Shown piece after piece: positions 32,117 to 43,869 of a stretch of 64,000 bases of DNA. A model generated the notes under the pieces. The model did not search any database. It was not told where the DNA came from and saw nothing but the letters and a program-made list of their open reading frames with translations. The DNA lies in the NCBI RefSeq assembly GCF_963169125.1, contig NC_084795.1, positions 140,467,766 to 140,531,765 of the forward strand, written 5' to 3'. How positions within the stretch are numbered: position 1 is the stretch's first letter; each line of letters begins with the position of its first letter. The translations under genes were made by a program, and so were the position numbers. This DNA is from Humulus lupulus. Lineage: Eukaryota; Streptophyta; Magnoliopsida; Rosales; Cannabaceae.

Positions 32117-35100
32117 TCAGCATGGCTTCCTCTTGTCAACTTTTAGATGAATGTTATACCACTTTTTCTTCTTGGGTCGATCTCTTGAAGTCGACCTCTT
32201 TTCTCTCTCTTCGCCATCTTCTTTACCCTCCTTGGTTGTACCCTTACTCCTGCTTCTACTAGAACTCCGTTTGATTGGAGGTGCAGCAGTATACGAGGCA
32301 TGTATCTCATTCCTTTGCTTGAGAAGGTCATCAATCTGTGTTTTATTATAAATAGAGAATTTATAGTAAGAAATAAAAGATACAGCAGGGCACCAAGTTT
32401 CTGTTCAGTCACCAATGTACTGGTACTTGAAAAAAATTGCAACGAAGAGATTTCCAGAAGCCACATTTACCTCTTGCATTTCTTGTGCGTATCTATTGGT
32501 CATTTCGGTGAACTGGGCCAGAACCTGTCAAAACACACCATGAAAATTTCTGAGAAGGTAAAAGCATTTGCATACAAGTTGAGCAATGTTCTATGTCAAG
32601 TCCGGACCTCTCTGTATTCAGCTTCAAATTTTGACAACTCCACCCTTTTTGTTAGTATTTCTGATTCTACAGCCCTTAGGTTGTCCTTTTCTTCCATAAA
32701 TGGCTCAGCACAAAGTGCTTCTATAGTGTAGCTTACGCTTTTAAAAAAGTTGTCACCTAAAAGAAAATTTCACAATACAAAGTCAGAAAGATTAGTGCAG
32801 AATTAAACAGCATAATAATCTAAGCTGGACATTGAATCTATGGACAAACCATAAACAGCAAACACATGGGTGCCAGCCTTCAGCTCAGTTATCTCACATG
32901 GTTGAAACCCATCTAGCTTTTTGAAGAAGGCAGCATCAGGATCCTTAGAAGCAGTTACCTGATGTAAATTTTTTACGAAAGATAAATAAATGAATCAAGT
33001 TTGGTGGAAAAGACAACAAGAATTTAGGCAACAGAACTGAAGTAGAAGAATTAATTCTTTTACAATGCCATCATGCAAGAACAGCATACCGAGTTAACTG
33101 TCTGATCCAATCGGTACACAGGGAAACAAAGGAAATACATCCCAGCTGATGTAACCTTTCCAGTTTTTGCACTGTCTTCCTAAAACGACAAAAAAATATG
33201 TAAGACATTTAATGAAATAATAACGGTCATAATTAGTGTCTAATGAATACTTCGTCCAAAATAAGAAATGAAAAAATTTGTTCTTATCTACAATGAACTA
33301 GGAGCCGGTGCTGATGTAGACAATGCATGTATGACCCACATTCGACAAAATATACACACACATATATATACATAAAAATGTGTTTGACAGTACCTGTAAA
33401 GCAAGGCTTAATCCACCACCTCCCTCACCATCCCCATCCTTATCAAAATACAATAACTGAAAAGAAAAAGAAAAGGAAAACATATAAGATTGTAATCTAG
33501 CAGAAATTCAGAAAAGCATAAATACAAAAAAATCACCCATAACAAAATGAAAAGATAAAACAAAAGGCAGTAAACTTCATCCAAAATTCCTGCAATATAT
33601 TTCATAAATCAACCTTAAACTTGCTTTTGTCAGATGACTGCACTCGGCAAACAAATCCAGCTTGTGCTTCCTCTTCAGTTACAATGACTTCGTAAAAGTG
33701 AGCACATTGTTTTTCAACCTATTAACAAGCAGAAACATATAACAAAATTAATAAAAAAATATATGAAAATAAATTAAAACAATTTAAAGGACACCCACCT
33801 TTCTGGATATAGGCTGCCCCAGTGGAAGGGGACGGACAGTGACAGAGCCATTAAGTGCCCCCTCCAAGACAGTAGCTGACACAGTAGTCTTAATTGGAAC
33901 CCCCAGTTTACTGTAATTTATAACACAAGGTGTAGCGCTCATAACAAGAGTTGTTACAAGTTCTCAAAAACATTTAGGATGAAAAAAAATCTGAAAAAAG
34001 AACTTGTACACTCTGCTAACCTGAAAAGGGCAGCAAACATGGTGTTGACAGCTCCCAAACTTGAAAGATCTAGCTCCAATTCTTGACTCTCTGCTTCAAC
34101 AGCCTAGGAAACAATATTATGACAGTCTTGGACATCAATTTCCTCATGAAGACAAACCATAAATTCCACAATGAAGCTTATGATTCTGGTTAGTAGAATC
34201 GGCCTATTAAAATATCTAAGCATTAGTATCGTACCTCAAACCCAGCTGTATCATACTGACGCCGTTTATCTGGATCTGACAAGATGTTATAGGAAAATGT
34301 GACTTCCTTAAACATGTCTGATGCTTGAGGGTCATTTGCATTCTTATCAGGATGATACCTGTAGCCATTTGTTTTAAATTAGTTATAGATTAATTTTCAT
34401 TAAACAGCTTCCTAAGACCAGAGACTTTAACTTTCTAACCAACAAAACTAAGAGCCCCGACAATATCAACAGGATCAAAAACATACACAAACAAACAAAT
34501 GGTGGATAAGATGAGGTATTATGACTCAAAAACTATCCATAGGCCATTAGAATTTACTGTGGCTTATTGATTTGAAAGGACGTAGCCAAAAAAGCACTTT
34601 GATCAAGTTGTAATTGAAGTTCAAAATATGTAAATGTAAAGTACTTTTTTCTATCCCACTTGACACTATAATGCCTATAACTTATAAGAGCTCTATGCCT
34701 TCAAATTCCTACAACAGGGCAGAACTTCCCTGACAAATTTGACAGTATTAACTAACTAGCGGTGCTTGAGCATCAACCCTCAAAGAAGGTAACTTATAAT
34801 TTTATGTATCACAAGGCACAGGGCTAGAACTAGTTTCATTAAGCTTTTTAACAAACTGAAAGCTGAAATAGATTCCCGGACAACTGAAAAGCTGAAGCGA
34901 AATTGAACCGGCTTAGATTTTGGTTGACTTTGCCCCCAAATTGCTCAATAATGAGTTTTTTGTTCAGGTAAAAAGCTTAACCAAACTGACCGATGGTAGT
35001 CTTTTGAAAAGCTACTTTTAAGCCACATACAATTAAGCACAAAATGTAAGTAAGCCGCCTTAAGCATTACCAAAAGACTCCATGGAAGATCACAATCTTC

Positions 35101-35614
35101 AACCATGAATCATACATTATCCAATTTTAGAAAGTGATCATTTCTAGTTGCGGTCGGACTAAGAGAGAGAGAGAGAAGATACAAAACCCTTTTTTTTTTC
35201 TTCACTAGAAGGAGCTATCTCTAATTTAATATTTAATAACAATAACAATTTGAATTTAACCAAAACTAAATCCAAGCAAATACTATCATAAACAATTGCA
35301 ATATTGGCAAGAGAAGATGCGGGAAAAATACTATCTCCAACTCAAATCAAGAAAAATCAAATACTATCTCAAAATTCAAAGCTCCAAAACATTACATTAT
35401 GCACTTAATTATTTACACCTAAGGTACTTCATAAGCTCACAAAAAAGAAAATTTTGGAGGAGAACTATATTACGTACTTGAGGGCCATTCGCCGGTAAGC
35501 GCTTTTAATTTCCTGATCAGTCGAGTTCCTACAAACGCTGAGGACCTCATACGGGTCCCTCCGTAGCTGCTTCGCAGCCTCATGCTTCTCTGATTTCGAT
35601 CTATGCGCCGGCAT
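32117..35614 (-). CDS. ARL2: ARL2-like DnaJ protein (ARG1 family), 11 exons, 414 aa
   Basis: A J-domain co-chaperone of the ARG1/ARL family, which in Arabidopsis acts in gravity signalling in root and hypocotyl statocytes. Exons on the minus strand: 35614-35478, 34358-34235, 34103-34021, 33910-33799, 33718-33614, 33456-33394, 33179-33090, 32958-32850, 32756-32608, 32524-32471, 32335-32117. All introns are GT-AG, and the sum is 1245 nt, exactly 414 codons plus TGA, the length I recall for Arabidopsis ARL2. The J domain spans about residues 20-85 with HPD at 48-50 split by no intron; intron 1 interrupts codon 46. The centre (about 110-285) carries the family's conserved block, including AGTHVFAVYGDNFF. 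A coiled coil lies at about 290-355, and a Lys/Arg-rich tail ends in KPC. Start MPAHRSKSEKH matches ARL2 rather than ARG1. No frame damage is visible. Confidence 0.95.
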
Positions 35615-36418
35615 TGTCAAATCCGCCGGCACTTTTTACCCCCAAAACCCTAAATGACCTCTTTTTCAGGCCCTGAAATTGGTCAAATATTCACCACTTC
35701 AAAACCCAAAACTTCACCTCGTCCTCGGCCGAATTCTCGAAAAAAATCCAGTCCTTTCAAGAACACCAGAAGAATCCTAGACAAAAACCAGAAGAACAGG
35801 GAAGCTCATGCACCCCCTAAGAGCTGGAGCTTGCGAGGAGAGAGAAAGAGAGTGGAGGACGATAAATTGGAGGGGAAATTAGGTGTTACATTGTTGTTAT
35901 TATTATACAAATATATATTCTTTTCTTTTATTTAAAAAAAAAAAGAAAGAAAGATTTTGAAATGTACCGATTAGGCAGGGAAGGGATGCTTAATACGCAG
36001 AGGGATATGGACATGTCACACACGCGGCAATCGTGTGAGGTGTGGGTGCGTAGTGCGCATAAGGGTGCACGTTAGAATTGAACAAATAACAAAGAGAGGA
36101 GAAGGGGCTTTTGTTCAAAATAAGGGGCCCAATTGGCCAATACTAATCAATGCTGAAAAGTTGAGTATTAAAATCGCAATCAGTGGGGTGGGGACTGAGA
36201 GAGAAATCTGACCTCAAACGCTCGGTATTTACCAATTTACTATTTTTTTTCTCTCATCAAAAATTGATTTATTTCGGCAATATTTTGTTGCTTTTCTTTC
36301 TGGGAAAAATGATTATAACCATAAGGACTGGACCCAGCTAAGAAAATGTTGAAATTATGCTTTAACTATATGTGGGGATGAGTTTTTTAATCGCCAAGAT
36401 ACACTTGATGTTTTTGTT
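35615..36418. other. Upstream region of the ARL2-like gene
   Basis: Promoter and 5' untranslated region of the minus-strand gene. A CT/GA-rich stretch adjoins the start codon and an A-rich run lies at 35933-35955. I see no clear TATA box. The plus-strand open frame at 35654-35935 is antisense to this leader and shows no domain. Confidence 0.5.
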
Positions 36419-36420
36419 AG

Positions 36421-36454
<34 letters not shown>
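36419..36454. repeat. AAT trinucleotide microsatellite
   Basis: About 11 uninterrupted ATA/TAA units between the upstream region of the ARL2-like gene and the next low-copy stretch. It creates artificial open frames coding for runs of Tyr or Leu on the minus strand. Confidence 0.95.
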
Positions 36455-36456
<2 letters not shown>

Positions 36457-37392
36457 TGAAACAAATAATAAAAATATACACACTTGTGGATTGTGTAATA
36501 ATGAGAAGATAGGTGAGAACCTTGCCATCTTTGTTAGACAACATAAAGTTGAGCTTTTCATTTTTTTTATTATTAATAAAAGAAAAATACTCTTTTAATG
36601 ACGTTTACATTAAATATATATATTATATGGGGAATTCTTTCATCCATCGGTTTGTTTTGAAGGATTTAGTCCTGTGTTGATTTTGAGTCTTTGGATTTAT
36701 TGTTTTAGAAAATGGATAGTCAGATTTAGTTGCTGAGTTTATTGGGTGTCAAAGTACAGTTATGCCCTTAGTCACCCCTTAGTAACCGGTCACCTTTTTT
36801 TTTATTCGTATTTTCGCCCATTTAGGCCATTCTTCTCCTTTCAAAAGGAAAAGTCCTTCCGAACCCAAACAATAACTGTTTGGAAGGAAAATTCCCTCCC
36901 ATTTAGTCCATTCTTCTCCCTGACGAATTCGGGGTAGATTTTTTTGTTTAGAGTAGTGGGGATTTCGATTGAGCTTGGTAATTTTTTCCGGCGTGGTTTG
37001 GAGGTGTTTTATTCTACATGCGATGTTGTTTGCTGTGAGTTTGAAGGACCGAGTGCCCACTTTTCTGATGTAAAGCATAAATCACTGCATCTTTGTGTCG
37101 AGTTCTTCGGGTAAGTTCTTATAGCACATTTACTCAATATGTTTTGGGCATTAGCTATTTAGGCAACAAATTTTGTTTGGCTTCATTTTTTTGTAATGGT
37201 GCACTCGAGTATTCAGCGCCCGATCATATATAATGGTGACCACCTCATGTTTAAATTTTTGTTTGAGAGAAATTATAATAGCAATTCCTTCAAAATGGAA
37301 GTCAAAATACATGAAAAAAAAATGTCAAAATGGAAGTCAATTCCGTCTCCATTGTTATTTTTCTCGGGTACTGTGCTCCCAAATGTTCTCCC
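36455..37392. other. Intergenic, no gene seen
   Basis: AT-rich sequence with short open frames on both strands and no domain. It might contain regulatory sequence for either neighbour. Confidence 0.4.
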
Positions 37393-37466
37393 ACGTAATA
37401 CCACTCACAACTCACGTGACCATGACGTGATGAAACGCAAATTCTAATTCTTCCCACGTAATACGT
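37393..37466. promoter_or_regulatory. Cluster of five ACGT-core motifs
   Basis: ACGT cores at 37393 (CCACGTAA), 37414 (TCACGTGA, a palindromic G-box-like site), 37425 (TGACGTGA), 37456 (CCACGTAA) and 37463 (TACGTGA), five in 74 bp. Such cores bind bZIP and bHLH factors, as in ABRE and G-box promoters. It lies 260-335 bp before the ATG at 37728. Confidence 0.55.
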
Positions 37467-37625
37467 GATTGCTTCCTTATGTTTCTAATAATAGCATACT
37501 TTATGTAATTTTGACTGATGTGCAACCCTATTTTTGATAAGTGACAGTGCATTAACAACTCCACCATTTACAGGAAGACCTCACCTTACACTTACTTGAT
37601 CCACTCCTCCATGCTTGTGTTTTCT

Positions 37626-37655
37626 ATATGTATATATATATATATGTGTGTGTAG
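37626..37655. repeat. TA/TG dinucleotide tract with TATA-box potential
   Basis: TATATGTATATATATATATATGTGTGTG-type sequence about 75-100 bp upstream of the ATG at 37728. It can be read as a microsatellite, or as the TATA region of that ORF. Confidence 0.6.
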
Positions 37656-37727
37656 GGATCGTGTTGACCTCAATTCAATCTCCACCACCCTACATGTATA
37701 CTTGTCTATCCTCTTTTTCTCTCTAAA

Positions 37728-38003
37728 ATGGACTCCACACCTTTCCCAATGAATAACATCGTTAACTTCCCGTCATTTGATGACAATCATCTTGAGCAAA
37801 TGCAATACATTAACCGAATTGTGCATGACAACGTCAGGCTGGCCACCGAGCGGAACGAATGGGAGAGGAGATACAATGCGTCCAACATCCAGAACACTCT
37901 CCTTAAGTCTGACCTACAGTCCATCAAGATGTTTCATTTATTCCCCAACAATCAAGCAAGCAAGCAAGTACTGACTCTCCTAATTAATCAACCATCTAAA
38001 TAA
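37728..38003 (+). CDS. Small unrecognised ORF (91 aa), possibly a partial gene
   Basis: I do not recognise this protein. The first about 60 residues look like real protein: a short start with FPSFDD, then a charged amphipathic helix (MQYINRIVHDNVRLATERNEWERRY) with coiled-coil character. The last 20 residues after NNQASKQ are less convincing, and a potential splice donor (CAAGCAA/GTACTG) at about 37968 suggests the gene could continue in a further exon, which I cannot locate before the retrotransposon at 38717. ACGT motifs and a TATA-like tract lie upstream, and a CT-rich leader directly precedes the ATG. It may be a small gene, a gene truncated by the insertion, or chance. Confidence 0.4.
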   Translation: MDSTPFPMNNIVNFPSFDDNHLEQMQYINRIVHDNVRLATERNEWERRYNASNIQNTLLKSDLQSIKMFHLFPNNQASKQVLTLLINQPSK

Positions 38004-38716
38004 CATTTTCCATACCTAATTGAGTTAGTGATTCATTCATCCCAATATTGAATAAATGAAACTTCTCCAAGGAAACAAGTTTAAAAAATCTTATAAAACA
38101 GCTACAAAATATATATCAGTTTTACTTACGTGGTTATTGTTGCGTCTCACTCAACATAACATATAAATCACTTGGCGGAAGCACAATGCTTACGTTACCA
38201 AAATCGTAAATATCTCTCAAATTCATATTAAGTTTACGATCAAGTCCTCAACTGTACATATTTTTGGACGGGGAATTACTTTTTTGTCCCTACTTTTTAT
38301 ACCCACATCACCAGCAACTTTCCAACCGGTTCACACAACCGGTCATTGCAAGTCAAAAACAAATGTGAAAAAAAGACTTACTCCTATAAAATTTAGATAA
38401 TTGGCAAAAAACTAGACCCCATACTGAAGGACTGAGTCCTGTGAGGAACTGAAGAATTCGCCATATTATATATAACTAACGTGCAATATTTAGTTTTATT
38501 GATAGAATTTATTAATTATTTTTATTTAATTTATATTATTATTATATAAAATTAAAATAAATAAATAATATTATATATAAAAGAATGGCATAAACATATT
38601 AAATGAAAAATTAAACCAAAATATTTTTTATGATTTTTAAAAATATATATATAATATGATAACATTTTTAAACATAAATAATAATTTTTTAATAAAAATT
38701 AAGATTATGTATTATA
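38004..38716. other. AT-rich intergenic, no gene seen
   Basis: Low-complexity A/T sequence between the small ORF and the outermost retrotransposon LTR. No target duplication can be tested because the right end of that element is outside the window. Confidence 0.4.
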
Positions 38717-39397
38717 TGTAGTGGCCAAAAATTGCAATAGGCACGAATCAATCATGTCATCGGCCCACAACCCATTAAACATTAAAAAGCCCATCAAGTT
38801 CAGTCACTAAGAAGCTACTTTGAACAACTAGGCTCAATCTTAGCACCAAACAAACTTGAGCCCACATGTCAAGAATAACGTTGAGCTTTGACCACACCCT
38901 AAGCCCAAAAATACTATTCAAACATACCCCCAAAACATGTCAAACACGTGGGAGAAATGCTATTAGGTGAAGCAGTCTCTAACTCGCCCAAAAGAATCGG
39001 TCTTCCTCCTAAAAAGGAGGAAGATCACTTCTCACATCCATCCTTCAGGAGCTAGGCAACTGACCACTAAGGCTTCTATAAATACAAAGGACGAATGGAC
39101 TAACGAGACTCCTATGAAGCATTCACTCAAAAGCTCTCAATCTCTCTAATACTATCGGATTGATCGCTTAGATCATCCCATCGCCGCCACTCTACGGTGG
39201 AGTTATTTACTGGTTGTTTACTTTCTTTATATTTCCTTATTCTATATTTGAATTTCTTACTGACTTGACCATTGGAGTCCCTTCAGCTGGTACCACCCCG
39301 GTGTCCCAAGGCTTTCACGGTCTTTCTTCCTTTGTTCTACAGGTTGTCAATGCCCGCGATCCATTCTTTTCGATCATTGTAGATTTTTCCCTCTACA
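38717..39397 (+). repeat. 5' LTR of Tat-outer (681 bp)
   Basis: It starts TGTAGTGGCC and ends CCCTCTACA, giving a perfect 5-bp TGTAG/CTACA inverted terminus, and is followed directly by a primer-binding site. A TATA-like TATAAATACAAAGG at about 39077-39090 lies at a plausible position for an LTR promoter. Confidence 0.82.
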
Positions 39398-39399
39398 AT

Positions 39400-39415
39400 T
39401 TGGCGCCACCATGGG
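39400..39415 (+). promoter_or_regulatory. Primer-binding site of Tat-outer
   Basis: TTGGCGCCACCATGGG begins three bases after the LTR. TGGCGCC-type sites are common in plant gypsy elements. Confidence 0.75.
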
Positions 39416-39461
39416 GCCCTAACAAACTGAATCAGGAGCAAGGGACGCAAATCCATCACTA

Positions 39462-39948
39462 TGGAAAACTTGGAAGAATGAGAGGTCAACGTTCATGCCC
39501 AATTAGCGCCCTGATGGCCCAGATGAGGGAGACTAACGAGAGCCTCATGACAGTGCAACAAGAGAATGTAGCATTTAGAGAAGAAAAATCCATGCTATAA
39601 TCAAAGATGGAGATGCTAGAATCTTCTCAATGCGGTGCAACTGAGTCCCAGACAAGGTTTCATGCTCCAATCCCACCCATGCAACCGTTCGACACTACTC
39701 CAGGAGCAACATCCAACCTAGCCTCAGGCCAGTAGTCGACAGTCACCCCAGGGGGGATCACAAAATCAGATAATAGGCCAACAGTCAACCTCAATAGTTG
39801 GTGGACACGATGGATCAATCCCAGGAGGATCAAGCCAAGCCTATAGACCTCCGCCAACAGCTGACGATCCTATGATGGATGCTCAAGCATCAACAACCAC
39901 AGTAGGAGGCAACCCAATGTCAAGTGCTTCAGAGGAGCCATCTAGGAC
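39462..39948 (+). pseudogene. Tat-outer gag, N-terminal part
   Basis: ATG at 39462 opens MENLEE followed at once by a TGA. The downstream sequence encodes a helical segment (LMAQMRETNESLMTVQQENVAFREEKSML) and a Pro/Ser/Gln-rich linker, typical of the N-terminal part of Tat gag. Stops and a frame change near 39750 are present. It is cut at 39953 by copia-3. Confidence 0.7.
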
Positions 39949-39953
39949 CTTCG

Positions 39954-40852
39954 TGTTGGGAAAACTTATACAGGATCTTTATTTATTTTCATGTATATCT
40001 AACATTAAACAAGTTAATATGAGACAACCTATAACATGTTTCTAAAATTGAATTCAAAGAGAAATAATGATAAGAATACTTACATTATACGCAACAGAAT
40101 GAATGAGTCATTCATTCAGTTTCTCTAACTCTTGTATCCTTTATGTCGCAGAGTATTACTAACAAACTGAACCGGTATTCAATTTTCTTCACAGCCTTCC
40201 AAAGTATCCTTAGGATCACCTAAACTAGATTGGGCAATTCTCAACACATGAGATAGATACAGAGAGAAGAAGAGAACAGAACAATAAAGCTTAGAAAATG
40301 ACTTATGTTTATAGATAATCTAAAACCTATCAGAAAATCAGTGTCTGTCATCTTATTTCAACTCTCACTTAACATTCCTTTGATAGACTCATTTAGGTCA
40401 TTTATTTAATTCAAAAATTAATAAAATAATAGCCAATTAACAGCCCTAGGTCGAAATTGTCATGGGCTTTAGGCCCGTGAAATTTCTCATTTGATTATAA
40501 GCTCGTTGGACTTAAAATCAATGCATGCAATTGATTTAATTAATTAAATAATTAATTAAATCATTTATCAAATTAAATATTTATAATTTGAACCTTGATT
40601 TAAATTTATTTATTAATTTAGATATCAATTTATCATAATTAATGAATTTGTCATAATTTCTCTTTTCTTCTCTAAATTACATAACTATGTGAAACTATCC
40701 AAAATTGACCTGATCAACTTTGATAATTAAATCAATTAATTGAGACTATCTAGATGATTTTATCCAAGGTACAGTGGGGACCATGAGCCTATGAAATCAA
40801 GCTCCAATAAGTTATCATAAATCTAACAAATAAATTTACTAACTTATTAATT
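39954..40852 (-). repeat. Truncated 3' LTR of copia-3 (899 bp)
   Basis: It begins TGTTGGGAAAACTTATAC on the plus strand and aligns with 42437-43330. At about 40852, after ACTTATTAATT, it passes abruptly into distal leader sequence (GGGCTGGGTTCAGTATGTCGTTT, the reverse complement of the copia-2 leader near 20850). Confidence 0.9.
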
Positions 40853-42436
40853 GCTCGTGGGCTGGGTTCAGTATGTCGTTTATACTACTAAGGTCCCCAA
40901 ACTTCCATACAAGGTTCAAAAGACAGGAATTTAAATATTCGTTTTATTAAATATTATTAATTGATTAGGCCCACTATAGTCATGCAAAGCAAATGAGGCT
41001 TCACAAGTGGAATTACCCACAAGAGAGGAATTTAAACTTTAAATTTTCTAATGGGCCCAAATAAAACCTATCATTTTATGACTATTTTATTTGGCAAAAA
41101 CCATATATCTAACAAACATATGAGCCACTATATGCATCTAAGCCCAATTGCAAAAATACCACATATAGTGCAAACAGACATGTTATAATTGGAAGGGCCT
41201 AATCATGTTACTATATGAGCAAGTCTATGAATTTATGCAAAAATACCACAATTTATTTCATTTGAAAAAAAAAATATCACAATTAATTATCTAGAATTTA
41301 TCAAAAAATTAGAATTAATTAAATTTTTACAAAAATAAGTCAATTTAAATGAAATTTATCAACAATTAACAAAAGTTAATTTAAATTTCATTTATCAACA
41401 ATCAACTTGATTTAGGTTAATTTGAAAAAAAAAATATCAATTTAATTTTAAATAGGATTTATCAATAATTAACCAAATTTAATTTAAATCTCATTTATTA
41501 AAAAATATATATTTTATTAATTGGTTGAAAAAAAATATCTTAACTGTTTTTCAAAAAAGTATCTTATGTTGTTACAACAATATGCTAATATTTAACCATT
41601 TAAATATATATATATATTAATAGTTAAAACAACCCTAAAATATCTCAAAACAGTTAATCAAATTCAAATATCCATAAAAATATCTAACTAACAAATTTCA
41701 AATAATTTAAATATTAAAAACTATAGAATAAACAGATCTTTATGTTTTTCAAATTAAGATTTAATAAAAATAACAAGTATTTAAAAGAAAATATCTTAAA
41801 TATCTGATATTTTAATTCTAATATTTTAATATATTAAAATATTTAAAATTAAGTTGTTAGTCTATTTTTAAATTTGAATTTGAATATTTGTAAAAATATC
41901 TAATTACGGAAATCTCAACCAACAAAATATGTTATTATAAAAAATATTTTTAAATTATAAAACAAATCTGATATTTTTGGCTTTGATTATAAATAATCAA
42001 TTTTCACATTTTTATTTTCTTTAATTTAAAAATAATAATTTTTTTTGGATGAATAGTACCACGGGTACTGTTCATCGTGTGGCTACTGGCTGTTGAGGAG
42101 ACGCGAGCAGGCAGTGTGCGGGTGCGTGCGCTGGTGTGCGTGCGCATGTGGGGCAGCCAGGCAAAAAAAAATTCGAAATTTTTTTTGTGCAATTTTTCAA
42201 ACTAAAACTATTTTCTAATTAATTTTTAACATGTTTTACACAAAAATAAAAACATATATAAAAATTAATGGCATAAAAAACATAACAAAATAACCTAAAA
42301 TTGCTAATTATCACATAAAATTCAATATGCTTCATAAAATCATGACATCCATCCAATTATTCAAACACATCAAATAATACAATTTTTAACATGTTCATGC
42401 ATGAAAATAAATATTACCAAAGGCTCTAAGGCCAAT
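40853..42436 (-). other. Leader of copia-3 with a hairpin-bearing GC-rich insert
   Basis: Noncoding and homologous to the copia-2 leader in the opposite orientation. The primer-binding position on the minus strand reads ATTGGCCTTAGAGCC (42436-42422), 12 of 15 matches to the initiator-Met type. A GC-rich block at 42048-42165 starts with an inverted repeat (arms 42048-42059 and 42065-42076). Confidence 0.72.
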
Positions 42437-43392
42437 TGTTGGGAAAAATTATATAGGATCTTCATTTATTTTCATGTAGATCTAATATTAAACAAGTTAA
42501 TATGAGACAACCTAGAATATGTTTCTAAAATTGAATTCAAAGAGAAATAATGATAAGAATACTTACATTATACGCAGTGGAATGAATGAGTCCTTCCTTC
42601 AGTTTCTTTAACCCTTGTATCCATTCTGTCGCAGAGTATTACTAAGAAACTGAACCGATCTTCAATTTTCTTCACAACCTTCCGAAGTATTCTTAGGATC
42701 ACCTAGACTAGAGTGGGCAATTCTCAACACATGAGATAGATACAGAGAGAAGAAGAGAAAAGAACAATAAGGCTTAGAAAATGACTTATGTTTAGAGAGA
42801 ATCTAAAACCTATCAGAAAATCAGTGTTTGTCATCTTATTTCAACTCTCACTTAACATTCATTTTATAGACTCATTTAGGTCATTTATCTAATTAAAAAA
42901 TCAATAAAATAATAGCCAATTAACAGCCCTAGGTCGAAATTATCATGGGCTTTAGGCCTGTGAAATTTTCCATTTGATTATAAGCCCGTTGGACTTAAAA
43001 TCAAGGCTTGTATTATTTTCTATTAATTTAATTAATTAAATAATTATTTATAATTTGAACCTTGATTTATACTTATTTATTAATTTAGATACCAATTTAT
43101 CTTAATTAATAAATTTGTCATAATTTCTCTTTTCTTCTCTAAATTACACAACTCTGTGAAACTATCCAAAATTGACCTGGTCAACTTTGATAATTAAATC
43201 AATTAATAGAGACTATCTAGATGATTTTATCCAAGGTATAGTGGGGACCATAGGACTATGAAATCAAGCTCCAATAAATTATCATAAATCTAACAAATAG
43301 ATTTGCTAACTTATTAATTCTTCGTGACTCCACTAAAGACTCGGAATTGCACTCTTGAATTCATAGAATGCTCTATAACAAATATAGATACG
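42437..43392 (-). repeat. Copia-3 5' LTR, inner part (interrupted by Tat-4)
   Basis: It begins TGTTGGGAAAAATTATATAGG on the plus strand and is continuous with 60926-61779 once Tat-4 and one copy of atacg are removed. Confidence 0.93.
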
Positions 43393-43868
43393 TGTCAACA
43401 CCATATATTGGACATGATCCTGAAAGACCCATGCCTCATGCAAGGCCTTCGCGAGGTTGACCCGTCTCGCCCCACGTAAGGCCCAGGCACGCTTCGCCTA
43501 GCCCACCTCATTGAAGGCCCTACAGATCAGTACCTAGGAGCCGCGCACCTAGATGCCTCGCGCCACCAGTCACACACCCAAGTGCCTAGCGCCACCCTCT
43601 CGCGAGACGCCCTCGCGCGTAGCCCACAGTCTCGCCACACGAGACGCCCCTGTCTCGCCACCACCTCTCACAAGACGCCCTCGCGCGCAGCCCACGATCT
43701 CGTCGCGTGAGACGCCCTTATCTCGCGGGACACCCTCGTGCGTAGCCCACGGTCTCGTGCACACCACTCACGTGAGACTCCCTCACGTGCAGCACCCACG
43801 CAAGATGCCCTCGCACGCAGCCCACGGCCTCGCGTACACCACTCACGCGAGGCGCCCTCACGTCGTGC
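43393..43868 (+). repeat. Truncated 5' LTR of Tat-4
   Basis: It starts TGTCAACACCATATATTGG and aligns with the 3' LTR from 59736 to about 60310. The last 610 bp or so of the LTR, the primer-binding site and the start of gag are missing: after GTCGTGCA the sequence continues in the middle of gag. It holds two full 68-bp tandem units, against four in the 3' LTR. Confidence 0.9.
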
Positions 43869-43869
43869 A

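Noticed and set aside
32151..32731. Plus-strand frames of 66 and 143 residues
   Set aside because: Antisense to exons 9-11 of the ARL2-like gene and the introns between them.
36355..36561. Open frames with runs of Tyr and Leu
   Set aside because: Translation of the AAT microsatellite.
36779..37078. 99-residue minus-strand frame upstream of the ARL2-like gene
   Set aside because: No domain, no splice or promoter context that I could support.
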